From: CAZMNY01 sp964567745
Lineage (GTDB): Bacteria; Planctomycetota; Planctomycetia; Pirellulales; Pirellulaceae
Assembly: GCA_964567745.1 (NCBI GenBank)
Contig: CAZMNY010000007.1
Location: 201,836-265,835 of the forward strand
Direction: 5' to 3'
DNA length: 64,000 bases
Below, in pieces: positions 25,471 to 36,500 of the stretch. Within the stretch, counting starts at the first letter, position 1; the number at the start of each line of letters is the position of its first letter. The notes below the pieces were generated by a model. It saw only the letters and a list, made by a program, of their open reading frames with translations. It ran no database searches and was not told the DNA's origin. A program made the translations under genes and the position numbers.

Positions 25471-26961
25471 CTACTTCTCGACCGTGATCATGCGGTCTTC
25501 GGGATTCTCCGAGAGGATGAGACCTCGAAAGCGAACCTCTTGAGCCACCCGATTTGAATGCAGTTGCAGACCGATTGGGCCTTCGCCGCATAGTTCGGGG
25601 CGAGGGTCTTTCCAGTCGGCGACGAGCTTGCCGTTCACGGCCAATCGAATTCGGTCGCCAATCGCCAGGATTTCCATGCGATTCCAATTCTTGTTGTCGG
25701 CCTTCTTGGCGTTCCCGTTGTCTCGATAGATCGAGTTTCTTCGGTAGAGATCCCAATAACCCCAGTTAGATGGGAACATCACCAAGTGGCCCTGATACGA
25801 ATTCGACTCGCCGCCTGTGTTGTATTTGCGGCCCCAGAGTGCGATGCCGGAGTGCATTTTGGAGACGGCCAGTTTGCCTTCGAAAACTAAGCGGAAGTTG
25901 CGGTACTTCTTTTTCGTCAACAGATAGTTGCTAACCGTTGGCGCGTTCTTCTTCGAATTGCGCGCGACAATCTCACCCTTCTCGATCGAGAAATACTTGT
26001 CGATGTTGCCTTCCCAGCCAGTGAAGTCCTTTCCGTTGAACAGCCACGTCGCCTTTTCGCTCTTGGGAAACTGAACACTTTTCGACCAATCGGCCAGCTT
26101 GGGCTCGCCCATTGGTCCCTTGGGCTTCGTCTTCAAGGCAATGGCAGCCTTGCCAGTTCCTTCGTATCCAGGTTTGGGCGATCCGTCTTCGTCCAGTTGA
26201 TCGACTGCCCACAGCATGCCTCGAGCGACCGTGTCCAGCCAAACCTCGCTGAGCATCGTTTCGTTGTGATGGCCCAACGTGGTGCCGAAGACTCGCGCCT
26301 TGCCGTATCGATTTGTCCAAATGCACGGTTGGTCCTTCTTTGTGCCAACTCCGTACGCCGTCGCCAAGACGGTCGTGTTCGGCCAGAGTTTCTCGATCAC
26401 GTAAAGCTCGCCGTTGGGCGTCTTCCACTGTTTCGGGAGCCCCTTCGTGATCGCGTTATCGACTCGCCGCGTTACGTCCAAGCGAACTCCGCCCTTTTCG
26501 TGTCGACGACTCGTCACGCCCAACAATTTCCTCCATTCGTCGGTCTTGGCGTTCCGATAACTGTGCATGGAACAATGAATCACGATCGCCGGCACGCCGG
26601 ATTCTGCGTGCGCTCTCGCAATGCTCTCGACAAACGGGACATCGACCACGCCGCCGTAACACTCGTTGTGAACGACGACATCGTACTGTTCAATCCAGTT
26701 GGGCTTGGAGTAGATCGATACTCGCGTGTCTCGCGCCACGCCTTCGCGAACGACGTCCCACTCAATGTTGGCTCGCTGGCTCATCCCTTGCGCGACAATT
26801 TGCACTTGGTTTGGATAATCGTGGCAGCAGCCTCCTGCGATGATCAACCCTTGCAGCTTTTTCGGCTTGGTTGTGTCGTCGCCGAAAGCGAACCGGTTTC
26901 CAGTTAGTGCGATGACGACAGCGAGCAGGACCAAGACAGAGAGGCGACGGCAATCGGCCAC
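25471..26961 (-). CDS. Secreted ThuA-like / DUF1080 (3-keto-disaccharide hydrolase) fusion
   Basis: A signal peptide (LSVLVLLAVVIALTGNRFAF) opens the protein. Residues about 38-255 resemble the ThuA/glutamine amidotransferase-like fold (GLIIAGGCCHDYPNQ, YDVVVHNECYGG, AIVIHCSMHSYR, GKARVFGTTLGHHNETM). Residues about 310-490 form a DUF1080 concanavalin-like domain (WLFNGKDFTGWEG, FRLVFEGKLAVSKMHSGIALWG, LHSNRVAQEVRFRGLIL). The combination is common in planctomycete carbohydrate catabolism. The ATG 26961 start puts the signal directly at the N-terminus. The substrate is unknown; oxidised disaccharides are a family-based guess. Confidence 0.88.
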   Translation of the reverse strand: MADCRRLSVLVLLAVVIALTGNRFAFGDDTTKPKKLQGLIIAGGCCHDYPNQVQIVAQGMSQRANIEWDVVREGVARDTRVSIYSKPNWIEQYDVVVHNECYGGVVDVPFVESIARAHAESGVPAIVIHCSMHSYRNAKTDEWRKLLGVTSRRHEKGGVRLDVTRRVDNAITKGLPKQWKTPNGELYVIEKLWPNTTVLATAYGVGTKKDQPCIWTNRYGKARVFGTTLGHHNETMLSEVWLDTVARGMLWAVDQLDEDGSPKPGYEGTGKAAIALKTKPKGPMGEPKLADWSKSVQFPKSEKATWLFNGKDFTGWEGNIDKYFSIEKGEIVARNSKKNAPTVSNYLLTKKKYRNFRLVFEGKLAVSKMHSGIALWGRKYNTGGESNSYQGHLVMFPSNWGYWDLYRRNSIYRDNGNAKKADNKNWNRMEILAIGDRIRLAVNGKLVADWKDPRPELCGEGPIGLQLHSNRVAQEVRFRGLILSENPEDRMITVEK

Positions 26962-27078
26962 GGGAGTTCTCCTAGCGAGATTTTAATTTGGCGGGGCGTT
27001 CGACTCGGAATCAATCTCGCCCGAGTCGGCCCTCCATTGTGATACCGACGGCGCGCGGATACAAGCTTTGCGAGACCG

Positions 27079-28215
27079 TTACTGGTTGGGCGGATCGACG
27101 CGCGAAATGATCTGGACGTCGCCGTCATGTTGCTTGGCCTCAACGAACTCAAGCCGCGTCGCGTCCGCTAGACGACTTGTTCCTCGCCCTCCGACGGGGC
27201 TCGGCGCCGACTGACCGCCGATGAGTTTTGAGGCGATGTAGACGTGGGTTTCATCAATCAACCCTTGCTGACTCAAGCTGCCGAGCAAGGCGGATCCCCC
27301 CTCGACCATAACATTCGTCGCGCCTTGTTCAGCGAGATATGTCAGTAGGTCGTGCAGTCGCTGGCCTGCCTCTGCCTCGCCTCGCCAGACCTGGCAGCCG
27401 ACATTCTTAAGGGCCTCAACTTTTTCCGGCGGGGCGTTTGGGCCGCATGCGATGAGAACGGGCGTTCCGTTCGCCGTCTGACAAAGCTGACTGTCGAGCG
27501 GTAGTTTCGCTTGACTGTCGCAGACAACTCGCAGACCTGTTCGCGGGCCTGCGGGTCGAGCGGTCAAACGCGGGTCGTCGGCGATTGCCGTGCCGATCCC
27601 AACCATGATCGCGTCGACTCGGCCTCGAAGGCGATGGGTCTCGGCGCGCGAAATCGAATTGGAAATCCAGCGACTCTCGCCACTCGCGGTTGCGATCTTG
27701 CCGTCGAGCGACATCGCCCATTTGGCGATGACCCAAGGGCGTTTTGAGATCACGCGTCGCGTGAAGGGCGCGATCAGCGAGCGGGCTTCTCGCTCAAGCA
27801 ATCCAACGTCCACTTGAATCCCGGCTGCCCGCAACTGGTCAACGCCTCCGCCATCGACTTTCGGAAACAGGTCGAGCGTTCCGACGACGACTCTCGCCAC
27901 GCCAGCATCGATCAACGCTTGGCTGCAGGGCGGCGTCTTGCCCTGATGACAACAGGGTTCCAGCGTGACGTAGGCAGTCGCATTGCGGCAGTCGCTCGAG
28001 CAGTTCGCGATCGCTTCAACTTCAGCGTGAGGTTGGCCAAACGCGGTGTGAAATCCCTCGCCGATCGGCTTGCCGTCTCGAACGAGCACGCAGCCGACCA
28101 TCGGATTCGGCTCGACGAATCCCTCGCCGCGAGCTGCAAGCGACAAGGCGCGCTCCATCCATTTGTGATCGGAATGAGCACGATCGGGGTTCGGCGTGGA
28201 GTCGAAGGAGGTCAT
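27079..28215 (-). CDS. ribD: Bifunctional riboflavin deaminase/reductase
   Basis: The enzyme carries out the second and third steps of riboflavin synthesis. Residues 1 to about 150 are the zinc deaminase domain with EPNPMVGCVLV, HAEVEAI (His63, Glu65) and LEPCCHQGKTPPC (Cys ligands). The rest is the NADPH reductase domain, with WVIAKWAMSLDGKIAT, ESRWISN, GIGTAIADDPRLTAR and MVEGGSALLGS. Length 378 and motif order are standard. The start at 28215 (MTSFDSTPN) is plausible; an internal Met at residue 20 is close to the domain. No FMN riboswitch is visible upstream. Confidence 0.95.
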   Translation of the reverse strand: MTSFDSTPNPDRAHSDHKWMERALSLAARGEGFVEPNPMVGCVLVRDGKPIGEGFHTAFGQPHAEVEAIANCSSDCRNATAYVTLEPCCHQGKTPPCSQALIDAGVARVVVGTLDLFPKVDGGGVDQLRAAGIQVDVGLLEREARSLIAPFTRRVISKRPWVIAKWAMSLDGKIATASGESRWISNSISRAETHRLRGRVDAIMVGIGTAIADDPRLTARPAGPRTGLRVVCDSQAKLPLDSQLCQTANGTPVLIACGPNAPPEKVEALKNVGCQVWRGEAEAGQRLHDLLTYLAEQGATNVMVEGGSALLGSLSQQGLIDETHVYIASKLIGGQSAPSPVGGRGTSRLADATRLEFVEAKQHDGDVQIISRVDPPNQ

Positions 28216-28260
28216 CGTATGTTGCGCCGAACAGTCGAGTCAGTTCACGGTCGGATATTG

Positions 28261-30414
28261 CTAGTCTGGAAGCCAAAGTCCGGACGATTCTTTGTCCTCG
28301 GCGCTGCCCGAACTACCACCGTCCGGCGTCCACAAACCGCTCTCGCCATCCGGGCTGGAGTTTTGCTCCTGGGCCATCGAGAGAGCGACGTCGGAGGCGG
28401 ATGGGACGTTGGCGTCCTGTTGAGCCTGGGCGGGCTGAGCCATCGATTCCGGACCGCCGAGAATCTGCATGAGCCCATTCTGAATGCGTTGATTGCCGCC
28501 GTATTCGACCATCAGGCGGTTGGCGAGTTCTTTCGAGCCGTCGACATCTCGCGTTCGCATTCGCAAGACAAGTTCTTTCAGCAACAGTTCGCCCAGTTGA
28601 TCGTGGTTATCCTTGGCGTTTTCTTTCGCCGTCTCCATGATCTCGAACAACTCGGCTGGCGACTCAGTCCACTGCAAGAGCAGATCGTAAAGCGAGTCCA
28701 GAGTGAGCGACTCGTCGGTTTCATGGAGTCCGCGTTTGATCGCTTCGCGAATGGCTTCCGTCGCGATCAAACGTCGCGCTCGAAATACGCCAGCTCTGAG
28801 GATTTGCTTGAGCGTGTCGTCATCGAGGTTCGCAACGTCGACGTAGGAGTACTTAGTGGCGTGCACGTTTTCCAGATTGGTCGCATCTTTGACGTCGATT
28901 TCCGGAATACCCAGTCGCTTACGCAAGTCGTTGGTTTCGAGCCGTTGATGGTTGAACAGTTGAGTCTGTTCGATCAGCAGCAGCGAGGCGGCCAACCGAA
29001 CTTTCAATCCAGGATCTCCGGCAGATTCGTCCGCCGATTTGCCTCCCAAATGCATGTTGGGCAATGTGGCCCATTTGTTGACGATGGCGTCTTGAAGCGC
29101 TTCGGCGCGGATCGAGTATTGTTGTTGAGCGGAGGCTTCGGGCGGAAGGAACAGCGGAGGCGAGATAACATCTTGCAGCCGTTGCTGCTTACCGATCACT
29201 TCCCGCGATATCTCTTCGGCCAGATCGTCTCCTAAGGAATCTCGCAGCACGGTGAGGACCGCTTCAAATTCGGCGCCGTCGGTGGCGATCACTCGCACCC
29301 GCGCGGGGTGATCCGTTTCGCGGCCGTACAGCAATGCCTGACCGTGAATGATCGGAGTCGTTTCGAACGTCGGTTCGCCGGTGCCATCGGGCTGCTTGGA
29401 TAGAATCGTGAACACGCCTTTAGGCGGCGGCCCTTCCTCGCTGTTGGGCGGAATTTGAGAAGGATCGATCGAATAACTTCGATCTTGCGAAAGCATTGCT
29501 TCCATCGCCGAGTCTTGGTTAGCGACTTCGAAATAGACGTTCAGCACGTCGTCCGTCGTGTCGCTGGCCGAATCCAACAGCTGAGCCAATGCTTCGGCTT
29601 CCACCGCGTCGTCGAATTCGGCATTCTCCAAGCGGGCGAAGTCGTGCAGCGCCACAGCCATATCGGTGTGTCGCGATGCGAAGCCGAGCGTGTAAGCGTG
29701 TTGTCTCCGCAGCCAAGGCGCTTCGGGATGTTCACGAGCAAGCTCATCGAGAATCTTGGCGGCGGCCAGCCAAGCGCCGCGTTCAAACAACCGCTGTGAT
29801 TGTTCGTGCTTGTCGCCCCAGTCGGCACCCTCGTCAGGCGCTTGCGGCGCGACTTCCGTCTGCAGCAACGGATGCATGTTCTCATCCAGCTCGAGCAGAA
29901 TTCGCAACGGGCGATTAACTGCCTCGTCTTCGCACAGGCTGACCCAAAGCGCCAAGTGAGCTCGCGCTGGATAGGCTTCGTTCGCCTTGCAAAGTCCCAT
30001 TGCCACGACACTCAACGCGTCGATCACTTCGGCCGGATTGCCATCATCGCCGATGCGTTCGAGCGCGCGCTGAAGCTGCGTCACCGCTTCGTCGATGCTG
30101 CCTTTGATCACGTCGAGAATGGCGGCCAAAGCATATGGTCGAAACGAATCTGGATCGGCTTGCAGCAGTGTCAGTACAACCTCTTCGGCGTCTTCATACC
30201 TTTCCATTTCGACGAGCGTCGACACTTTGAGGTCGAGCAGCATCGGCAACTTGCCACGTTTCTTGATGAGCAAATCCAACGCCTGAATCGCGGCGGCGCG
30301 CTGATCGCCAGCAATCAACTTGAGCACCTTTTCGATCTCGGGAGCGAGGTCCTTGCAGCAAAACTTGGCCTTCTTGCCGCTGCCGCATGGGCATAGTCGA
30401 TAGTTGTCCGCCAT
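28261..30414 (-). CDS. Large SEC-C motif / TPR-like protein
   Basis: The product, about 717 residues, begins with MADNYRLCPCGSGKKAKFCC, a SEC-C zinc motif (CxCGSGKKxKxCC). Residues about 30-300 are helical repeats resembling TPR (ALDLLIKKRGKLPMLLDLK, YEDAEEVVLTLLQADPDSF). The rest is helical and acidic with no known domain, and a Gly/Ser-rich tail. ATG 30414 is chosen because the SEC-C motif starts there; an in-frame extension to 30543 exists. It lies directly upstream of ribD, 45 bp away, on the same strand. SEC-C motifs bind zinc and often occur on translation or secretion factors; the role here is unknown. Confidence 0.85.
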   Translation of the reverse strand: MADNYRLCPCGSGKKAKFCCKDLAPEIEKVLKLIAGDQRAAAIQALDLLIKKRGKLPMLLDLKVSTLVEMERYEDAEEVVLTLLQADPDSFRPYALAAILDVIKGSIDEAVTQLQRALERIGDDGNPAEVIDALSVVAMGLCKANEAYPARAHLALWVSLCEDEAVNRPLRILLELDENMHPLLQTEVAPQAPDEGADWGDKHEQSQRLFERGAWLAAAKILDELAREHPEAPWLRRQHAYTLGFASRHTDMAVALHDFARLENAEFDDAVEAEALAQLLDSASDTTDDVLNVYFEVANQDSAMEAMLSQDRSYSIDPSQIPPNSEEGPPPKGVFTILSKQPDGTGEPTFETTPIIHGQALLYGRETDHPARVRVIATDGAEFEAVLTVLRDSLGDDLAEEISREVIGKQQRLQDVISPPLFLPPEASAQQQYSIRAEALQDAIVNKWATLPNMHLGGKSADESAGDPGLKVRLAASLLLIEQTQLFNHQRLETNDLRKRLGIPEIDVKDATNLENVHATKYSYVDVANLDDDTLKQILRAGVFRARRLIATEAIREAIKRGLHETDESLTLDSLYDLLLQWTESPAELFEIMETAKENAKDNHDQLGELLLKELVLRMRTRDVDGSKELANRLMVEYGGNQRIQNGLMQILGGPESMAQPAQAQQDANVPSASDVALSMAQEQNSSPDGESGLWTPDGGSSGSAEDKESSGLWLPD

Positions 30415-30635
30415 TGCGATATTCCATTTCGATCTGAGTGAATCGTAGATCCGCCGAACGGCTTGTTTTTCACGTCTCTCGCGCGGCCGATCACTTGCTT
30501 GCATCGTATCAGACGATATCCGACTTGACGACCGATGCCGCAACGTTGCTGGGGAATGAGCTGGCGGTTGGAGCCTGGAATTTGTCGAAGTCTTCGCGCA
30601 TTTTACAACGACGTTTGGCGATTGCAGATCCGGGC

Positions 30636-31850
30636 CTAACCAGACGCGTTCCGCCGGTCCGTATTGATTTGGTCGACCAGCGACTGAACATCGCCGTAGA
30701 TTGACTCAGTCACCTCCGCCACTCGGCCGCGACTCTGCTTGTCTCCGTCGCCGCCGATCCTTACTGGTTCGCCGAACCGAACCATAGCCTCTCGTCGTCC
30801 TCGGACCGTGGGGAGATCTCGCTGCAATATGTCCTCTTCGAATTTGTCGAGCGTTTCCGCGAGCCGCTCGATGCTCGGATCGTTGACAAGGTAGTCGCCG
30901 GGGTAACTGAACAGCTGCATGACAAAGAAGACGTCGCCCATCCGCGCGCATAGCTCGGCGTATTTCAGCTTGTCCTGCTGAATTTGTTCGTCTTCGATTT
31001 GTTTGATCAAGCTTTGCCGCACCGCTTTGGCTCGCTCCGGCAACCCGCCTTTGGTCTTGAGTCCCTGCTGCTCCTCCAAGCGAGCCAATAGCGACTCCAA
31101 AAGGAACCCAACTCTTTCGCGCAAGAGTCCTTCGCGAGTCCTCCCGAGGTAGTCCAATTCTTTGAGCGCCAACGCCGCTTCAGCGACGCGATGAATTCGA
31201 TCTCGAAGCGAACGGCCGGCGTCGGGGCGCAGGTAGAGTCGGTTTTCGAGTTGGCTGACCATCGTGAGCATGTTTTCCGAGGGATCGTCCAAGTACCAAA
31301 GCTTGATGCCGCAGGGAATGATGTAGATTGGCCGGTCAGCTTTTTTGGCAGCGGTCATGGCGATAGCCGCCGCTCCTTCGCGAAACGGCGTGACTCGGTC
31401 TGCCGTATGGTAGACATCGCCTTCGGGGAAAATGACAAGCGGGAAACACTCGTCCCGCAGCACGGTGACGGCTTGCTTGAATGCCTGGCGGTCGGACCCT
31501 TCACGATCGACGCTAAAGCAACCAAGGTGCTGCATCGCCCAACACTCGAAAGCGGAACTCAATCCAAAGACTTGCCAAGCGGTCATGAAGTAGAGCGGGC
31601 AGTCAATAGTGTCGGCGGCCAAGTAGAGCGCCGCGGAGTCGTAGTGGGCTGAGTGGTTGGGTGTGACCAGAACGCCAGCACCCTCGTCAAGACACTGTCG
31701 CACGACATCCGCGTTCTCAACCTGGATGTGTTCGATCTTTTGTTTGTTGTGAAGTTGGCGTTTGCGATAGCCACGAGTCAGCCGAACCCACCAGGGCGTC
31801 ATCTTCGGCGCCCACCATTGCGGCGGCGTCCCATAGGGCTGCTCATTCAT
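30636..31850 (-). CDS. PlsC-type 1-acyl-glycerol-phosphate acyltransferase
   Basis: The family motifs are clear: NHSAHYD (HX4D, about residues 65-71) and FPEGDVYHT (FPEG, about 141). AWQVFGLSSAFECWAMQHLG and YIIPCGIKLWY fit the other conserved blocks. A C-terminal helical, highly charged region of about 180 residues follows, which is longer than ordinary PlsC. There is no clear membrane helix, so membrane contact may be through amphipathic helices. Substrate is inferred as acyl-CoA or acyl-ACP and a phosphorylated glycerol; other acyltransfers are possible. Confidence 0.85.
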   Translation of the reverse strand: MNEQPYGTPPQWWAPKMTPWWVRLTRGYRKRQLHNKQKIEHIQVENADVVRQCLDEGAGVLVTPNHSAHYDSAALYLAADTIDCPLYFMTAWQVFGLSSAFECWAMQHLGCFSVDREGSDRQAFKQAVTVLRDECFPLVIFPEGDVYHTADRVTPFREGAAAIAMTAAKKADRPIYIIPCGIKLWYLDDPSENMLTMVSQLENRLYLRPDAGRSLRDRIHRVAEAALALKELDYLGRTREGLLRERVGFLLESLLARLEEQQGLKTKGGLPERAKAVRQSLIKQIEDEQIQQDKLKYAELCARMGDVFFVMQLFSYPGDYLVNDPSIERLAETLDKFEEDILQRDLPTVRGRREAMVRFGEPVRIGGDGDKQSRGRVAEVTESIYGDVQSLVDQINTDRRNASG

Positions 31851-31923
31851 GGCTCCGCGCCCATCAAGTTCCCGGTCGTGGATGTATCCGGCCGTAAAGC
31901 TGAGTGATCCGTAGTGCGTTTGG

Positions 31924-32973
31924 TCAGGCCCGCTTGCCGGCGATCAACTTGAGCAAGTTGTTTTGCGGCCCGGCGAACTTCGCCACTCCCTCTTGCATCA
32001 ACACCGTCTCCATCCGCTCAAAGTCGACAAGACGATCGATCTCTTCAAGAACATTGGACGGCGGCATTTCGTCGATTTGGCGGGTGAAGACCTGATTTGT
32101 GGCGGCGACCGCCTCATTGGTTGAAGGCGGGTTGGTCTCGATGTCGCTGCCGGCAAACGCGCCGACGTATTTCCAGGCTGGGTCGTTTGCCTTTTTGACG
32201 CCGGTCGAGGCAAAGACAATTTCTTGGCGAAGCGGCAACTGCTTGTCGGCCCAATAGGTCTGATTCGAGGCCCAAATCCGTTTTGCATTGACGATCCCAA
32301 CAAGTCCTTGCGCCGCATCAGACAGCTGCGGTACGTGTTGCTCGGTATACACGTCGACTCGAGAAACAAAAATGCTGTAGACGCTTTTGAATTGATCGAG
32401 ATTGCCACGGCGTTGCGCGCCGCGCCAAACCGCTTCGCGGGCGGCTTCGTATTGCCGATCCGAGAAAATCAGCGTGACGTTTAAGGTCAGTCCTGCTGCC
32501 GACAATTCCTCCAACGCACCGAGACCAGCTGGTGTGGCTGGGACTTTGATCATTCGATTTTTGTGACCCTCGGCCCACTTCAAACCCAATTCGATATAGC
32601 GCGCGACTCGCGCTTCATGGCTCAAGCCTGTCGATTCGTCTTCGAGGAGCGGATCGACTTCGAAACTGACATATCCATCGTCGCCTCCGCTCTGCTCCCA
32701 GGCCGATTCGAATTCGCGTTGCGCTGCGGTGACCAATTCGTCAGTCATGGTCCAGGCAATGTCATCGTCCGTCGCGCCGGCTTCGATCAAACAGGCGATG
32801 CGATCGTCGAAACGGCCGGTGCCGATAAGATCTGAGACGATGACGGGGTTGGAGGTCGCGCCCGTGGCACCGTAGTCCTTGCTGGCGCGAATCAAGTCGG
32901 GGTCGATCGAGTCAAGCCAAAGTTTGGTTCCCGACTGCACGAGAGACTGAAGCGGGGAAGTGGCTGCCGACAT
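31924..32973 (-). CDS. tal: Transaldolase
   Basis: The enzyme moves a three-carbon unit in the pentose-phosphate pathway. The sequence shows [40 protein letters not shown] with the Schiff-base lysine in [20 protein letters not shown] and [10 protein letters not shown]. The length is 349 residues. AAGGA precedes ATG 32973. No close operon partner is present; the PlsC gene follows after about 75 bp on the same strand. Confidence 0.92.
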   Translation of the reverse strand: MSAATSPLQSLVQSGTKLWLDSIDPDLIRASKDYGATGATSNPVIVSDLIGTGRFDDRIACLIEAGATDDDIAWTMTDELVTAAQREFESAWEQSGGDDGYVSFEVDPLLEDESTGLSHEARVARYIELGLKWAEGHKNRMIKVPATPAGLGALEELSAAGLTLNVTLIFSDRQYEAAREAVWRGAQRRGNLDQFKSVYSIFVSRVDVYTEQHVPQLSDAAQGLVGIVNAKRIWASNQTYWADKQLPLRQEIVFASTGVKKANDPAWKYVGAFAGSDIETNPPSTNEAVAATNQVFTRQIDEMPPSNVLEEIDRLVDFERMETVLMQEGVAKFAGPQNNLLKLIAGKRA

Positions 32974-33524
32974 GTCTGATTACCGTCCTTGCTAAACAAG
33001 ATTTTGCGGCGGCCTCGGACGAGTCCCGATCCGTTGTTGGATTTTCGACTCGAGAAGAATTTCGAGGACGCCATTCGGCCGAGAGTATCTCCCGCACGCC
33101 GGTACTCAAGGTTATCAATTCACGCTAACTGGGGAAACCTCACGGACTAGTCAAGACGTAGGGGTGAGTGCGAAGGTTGACGCGAGGCTCGGATGAGAAC
33201 AATTTGAGTGAACTTGTCCAGCATTTCGGCTCGCCGCCGCTCGCGTTGGCCAATCTGGGGAAATATGCCATAGGCGCGTTTGGGCATGGCCGATAAGTTA
33301 AGGAGAGTTGAGAATTTAGGTTCATATGGACTATGACGATTCTCTCGCGGCTGTCAGCTGGTCTGCTGGCGGCGTGGACGAAATCAACTCGGTCAGCAGC
33401 TTCGATTTAGGACTTGGATTCAGCAGATTTTAAGGACTAAATCGGGGCGATCAACCGCGCAATAACCACTAAGGCTTGCTTAGTATTTTTGCCGCCTCGA
33501 TTCCCTCAGGCGGCGGGATTCCCC
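32974..33524. other. Intergenic region, 550 bp, divergent promoters
   Basis: This lies between the divergent transaldolase and MMPL genes and should contain both promoters. A short ORF-like stretch is present but has no coding character. I see no RNA gene or strong palindrome. Confidence 0.5.
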
Positions 33525-36500
33525 ATGAGTATCAATCCATCGCGGCGTCGCGCGATTGTCATTCTCTGCATCATCTTCTTCTTGATCCCGTTTGGACTGC
33601 GCGGGGCCCGTATGGCCGTGCAGCACGTCAAGAACGACCCAAACGATTGGCTGCCCTCGGACTTTGACGAGACAGTCGAGCTGAAGTGGTTTGCGAAGCA
33701 CTTCATTAGCGAGAAGTTCGCCGTCATCACTTGGGCCGATTGCCGCGCTGACGATCAAAGTTACCAATTGTTTCTGAAGAAGCTCGAACCCCAGATCAAT
33801 CATCAGGTTGGCGCCGTGGCCGGGGCTATGAAATCGGATGACGCCGAACTCAAGAAGCCGAGGACGGAAGCCGAACGAGCTCGCGAAATGGGCGATCGTC
33901 TTGGGCTTTTCCTTACCGGCGACGATCACATTGGATGGGGAGACTACGACGACGAGAAATGGCTCAAGGGTCATGACGATGCATGGTATTTCATCACCAA
34001 AAAGGGCGAGCTCCACAAATGGTCCGGCAAGTCGGGCTTGGTTGACGGAATCGTCATCGGCTCGCGACGCTTTTTCGGAGATCGAAAGGCGCGCGGCGAA
34101 ATCGTTGCTCGCGTTGGCCAGCCTTCCACGCCCGGTAAGCTAAACCCGTATTACAAAAATCCGCAGATGCTGACCGGCCGTCTATTCACGTCGGTGCTGA
34201 CTGGCCCCCAGTTGTTAGAGCAATTGACGGCGGAAGACGGACCGCTTCGACAATCGATCAAATCCAATCTTCAAGAAGACTTGGATGTTGATGTCGCCGC
34301 GACGGCCATGGCCTACACTCGGCTGACCGGAGCGTTGTTCGGCAAGGCGCCGCACCTTGACTTTGATTGGACGAAGGAAGGTTTCCTCAAACTGTTATCG
34401 GATGCCAAGCGGGTAGAATTGCCAGAGGACTGGGACGTCGTTTTCGAAGACCACATCGACGCCTACGGGCTCGATAAACTGCGAGCGGCGACCGGGTTTG
34501 AACGCGAGTATCACTGGGGTGAATTGTTCCACTACCTCGAGGTGGAACAGCCATCGCGGCAGACCTGCATCATCGCCAACTTCAGCGACCTCGGTAAGTC
34601 CGACATGGCGCGCGTCGTCGGCCGGCCTATTCTGGGCAAACCAGCGGGACTGCTGCTGCGAATCGCGGAAGAATGTGAGATCAAGACACAAGAGCCGGAC
34701 CACGAACTACGGCTTGGCGGCCCTCCGGTAGACAACGTGGCGATTGACGAAGAGGGAACTCGTACGCTTGTTAAGCTCGTCGGGTTTTCCGCACTCGTCG
34801 GCTTCATATTGTCCTACATGTGTTTCCGCAGCATCCTTGTCACCATCATGGTGTTCCTGGTCGGCGGCGTCAGTGCGGTCATCAGTATGGCCATCGTGTT
34901 CTATTCCGGCGAGACGGCCGACGCGATCCTGATGTCGATGCCGGCGGTCGTTTACGTTTTGGGGCTGAGCGGTGCCGTTCACATCGTGAATTATTATCGC
35001 GATGCGGTTGAGGATTCGGGGGAGGACAGTGCGCCTTGGCGGGCGCTGAAGATCGGTTGGTGGCCTTGCACGATTGCGGCATTCACGACGGCCATCGGTT
35101 TGTTCTCGCTGTACTTCAGTAACATCGTGCCGATTCGCAAGTTCGGTCTGTTTTCCGCGCTGGGCGTTTTGGCAACCTTGGTTTTGCTGTTCGCCTATCT
35201 TCCTTCGGCGCTTGTGACTTGGCCTCCGGGCTTCAAACGAGGCGATCGAGTTCGGCAGCAAGGCTCGTATACGAATTGGATCGAGTCAATCGTCACTCGA
35301 TTTTGGAAACGAGTTTGCGACTTTGTGATTGGCAACTACACGGTTGTCGGGACATTGTGCTTGTTGCTGACTGTTGGCGTGGGCTGGGGGCTGACCAAGA
35401 TCGACACCTCGGTGCAGTTGCTCAAGCTGTTTGATCCCAACGCCAAGATCATCGGCGACTACCGCTGGATGGAGCAGAACCTCGGCAAATTGGTGCCGAT
35501 GGAGCTGGTCATCCGCGTCGACCCCGAGCGAACCCTTGCGGCCACCGGCAGCGACGACTCGGAGCTGCAAGAGGACGAGTCGATTCGACTGAACTTGCTG
35601 GAGCGTTTGGAATTGACCGACCGAGTCCAGCGTGTTGTGGAGTCGCAGTTCGGGCCGGCGGGAACCGACGATATGGGCCGTGGCATGTCGGCAGCGACAT
35701 TCTTCAAGCTGCCCGAACCGGCTGCGACCACCAGCGGCTTCAGCGCCGCGGCTCGGACGCGTTCGTTGATGAATCGGCGGTTGGAGGAGAGCTATTCTGA
35801 ACTGTTGTCGATGGACTATCTGCGTCGGGATTCCGAAGCGGCGCACACTGACAGCGAACTGTGGCGAATCAGCTTGCGGCTCGGCGCGCTCAATGATGTG
35901 GACTACGGCCGTTTTGCTCACGACCTGAAGTTTGTCGTCGAGCCGGTGATGTCGGCCTATCGGTATCGCGAAGACATACTGGCCGGGCTCAACAAAGCCT
36001 CCCCAGAAAAGGGCTTTGTAGGAAAACGCATTGTCGTGCTCGGTATGGGCAAGCCCGAAGATCCGGTCGAGTCGAAAGCGAGCATGGGCTCGCGTTCGCC
36101 AGCCCTGCAGTCCGCAGTTTGCTTTTCGACGCTCAGCGATCTCCTTCTCATTAAAGGATTTGACGGCCGCTTTGCACCGACGTGGCACGATCCGACAGCC
36201 AGCGACGCGGCCACTGAATTGGACGCCGCGCTCGAAGGCGCCGACTGCATTGTCTTGGCGGGCGACGCCGACATGTACGATGTCAAGGCGCTCAAGGCGA
36301 ATGACAAGCTTGTCTTCGTCGACGCTCGAGAACATCAGTTTGAAATCGATCTGGATGGGAACGTCACCAAGAAGACAGCGGCTCAGCGAGGCGACATGAT
36401 TCACGTCGTTTACACTGGGGTTGTTCCCGTCGTCTACAAAGCTCAACGCACGCTGCTCGTCAGCCTGATGAATAGCATCGGTTGGGCCTTCGCTCTGATC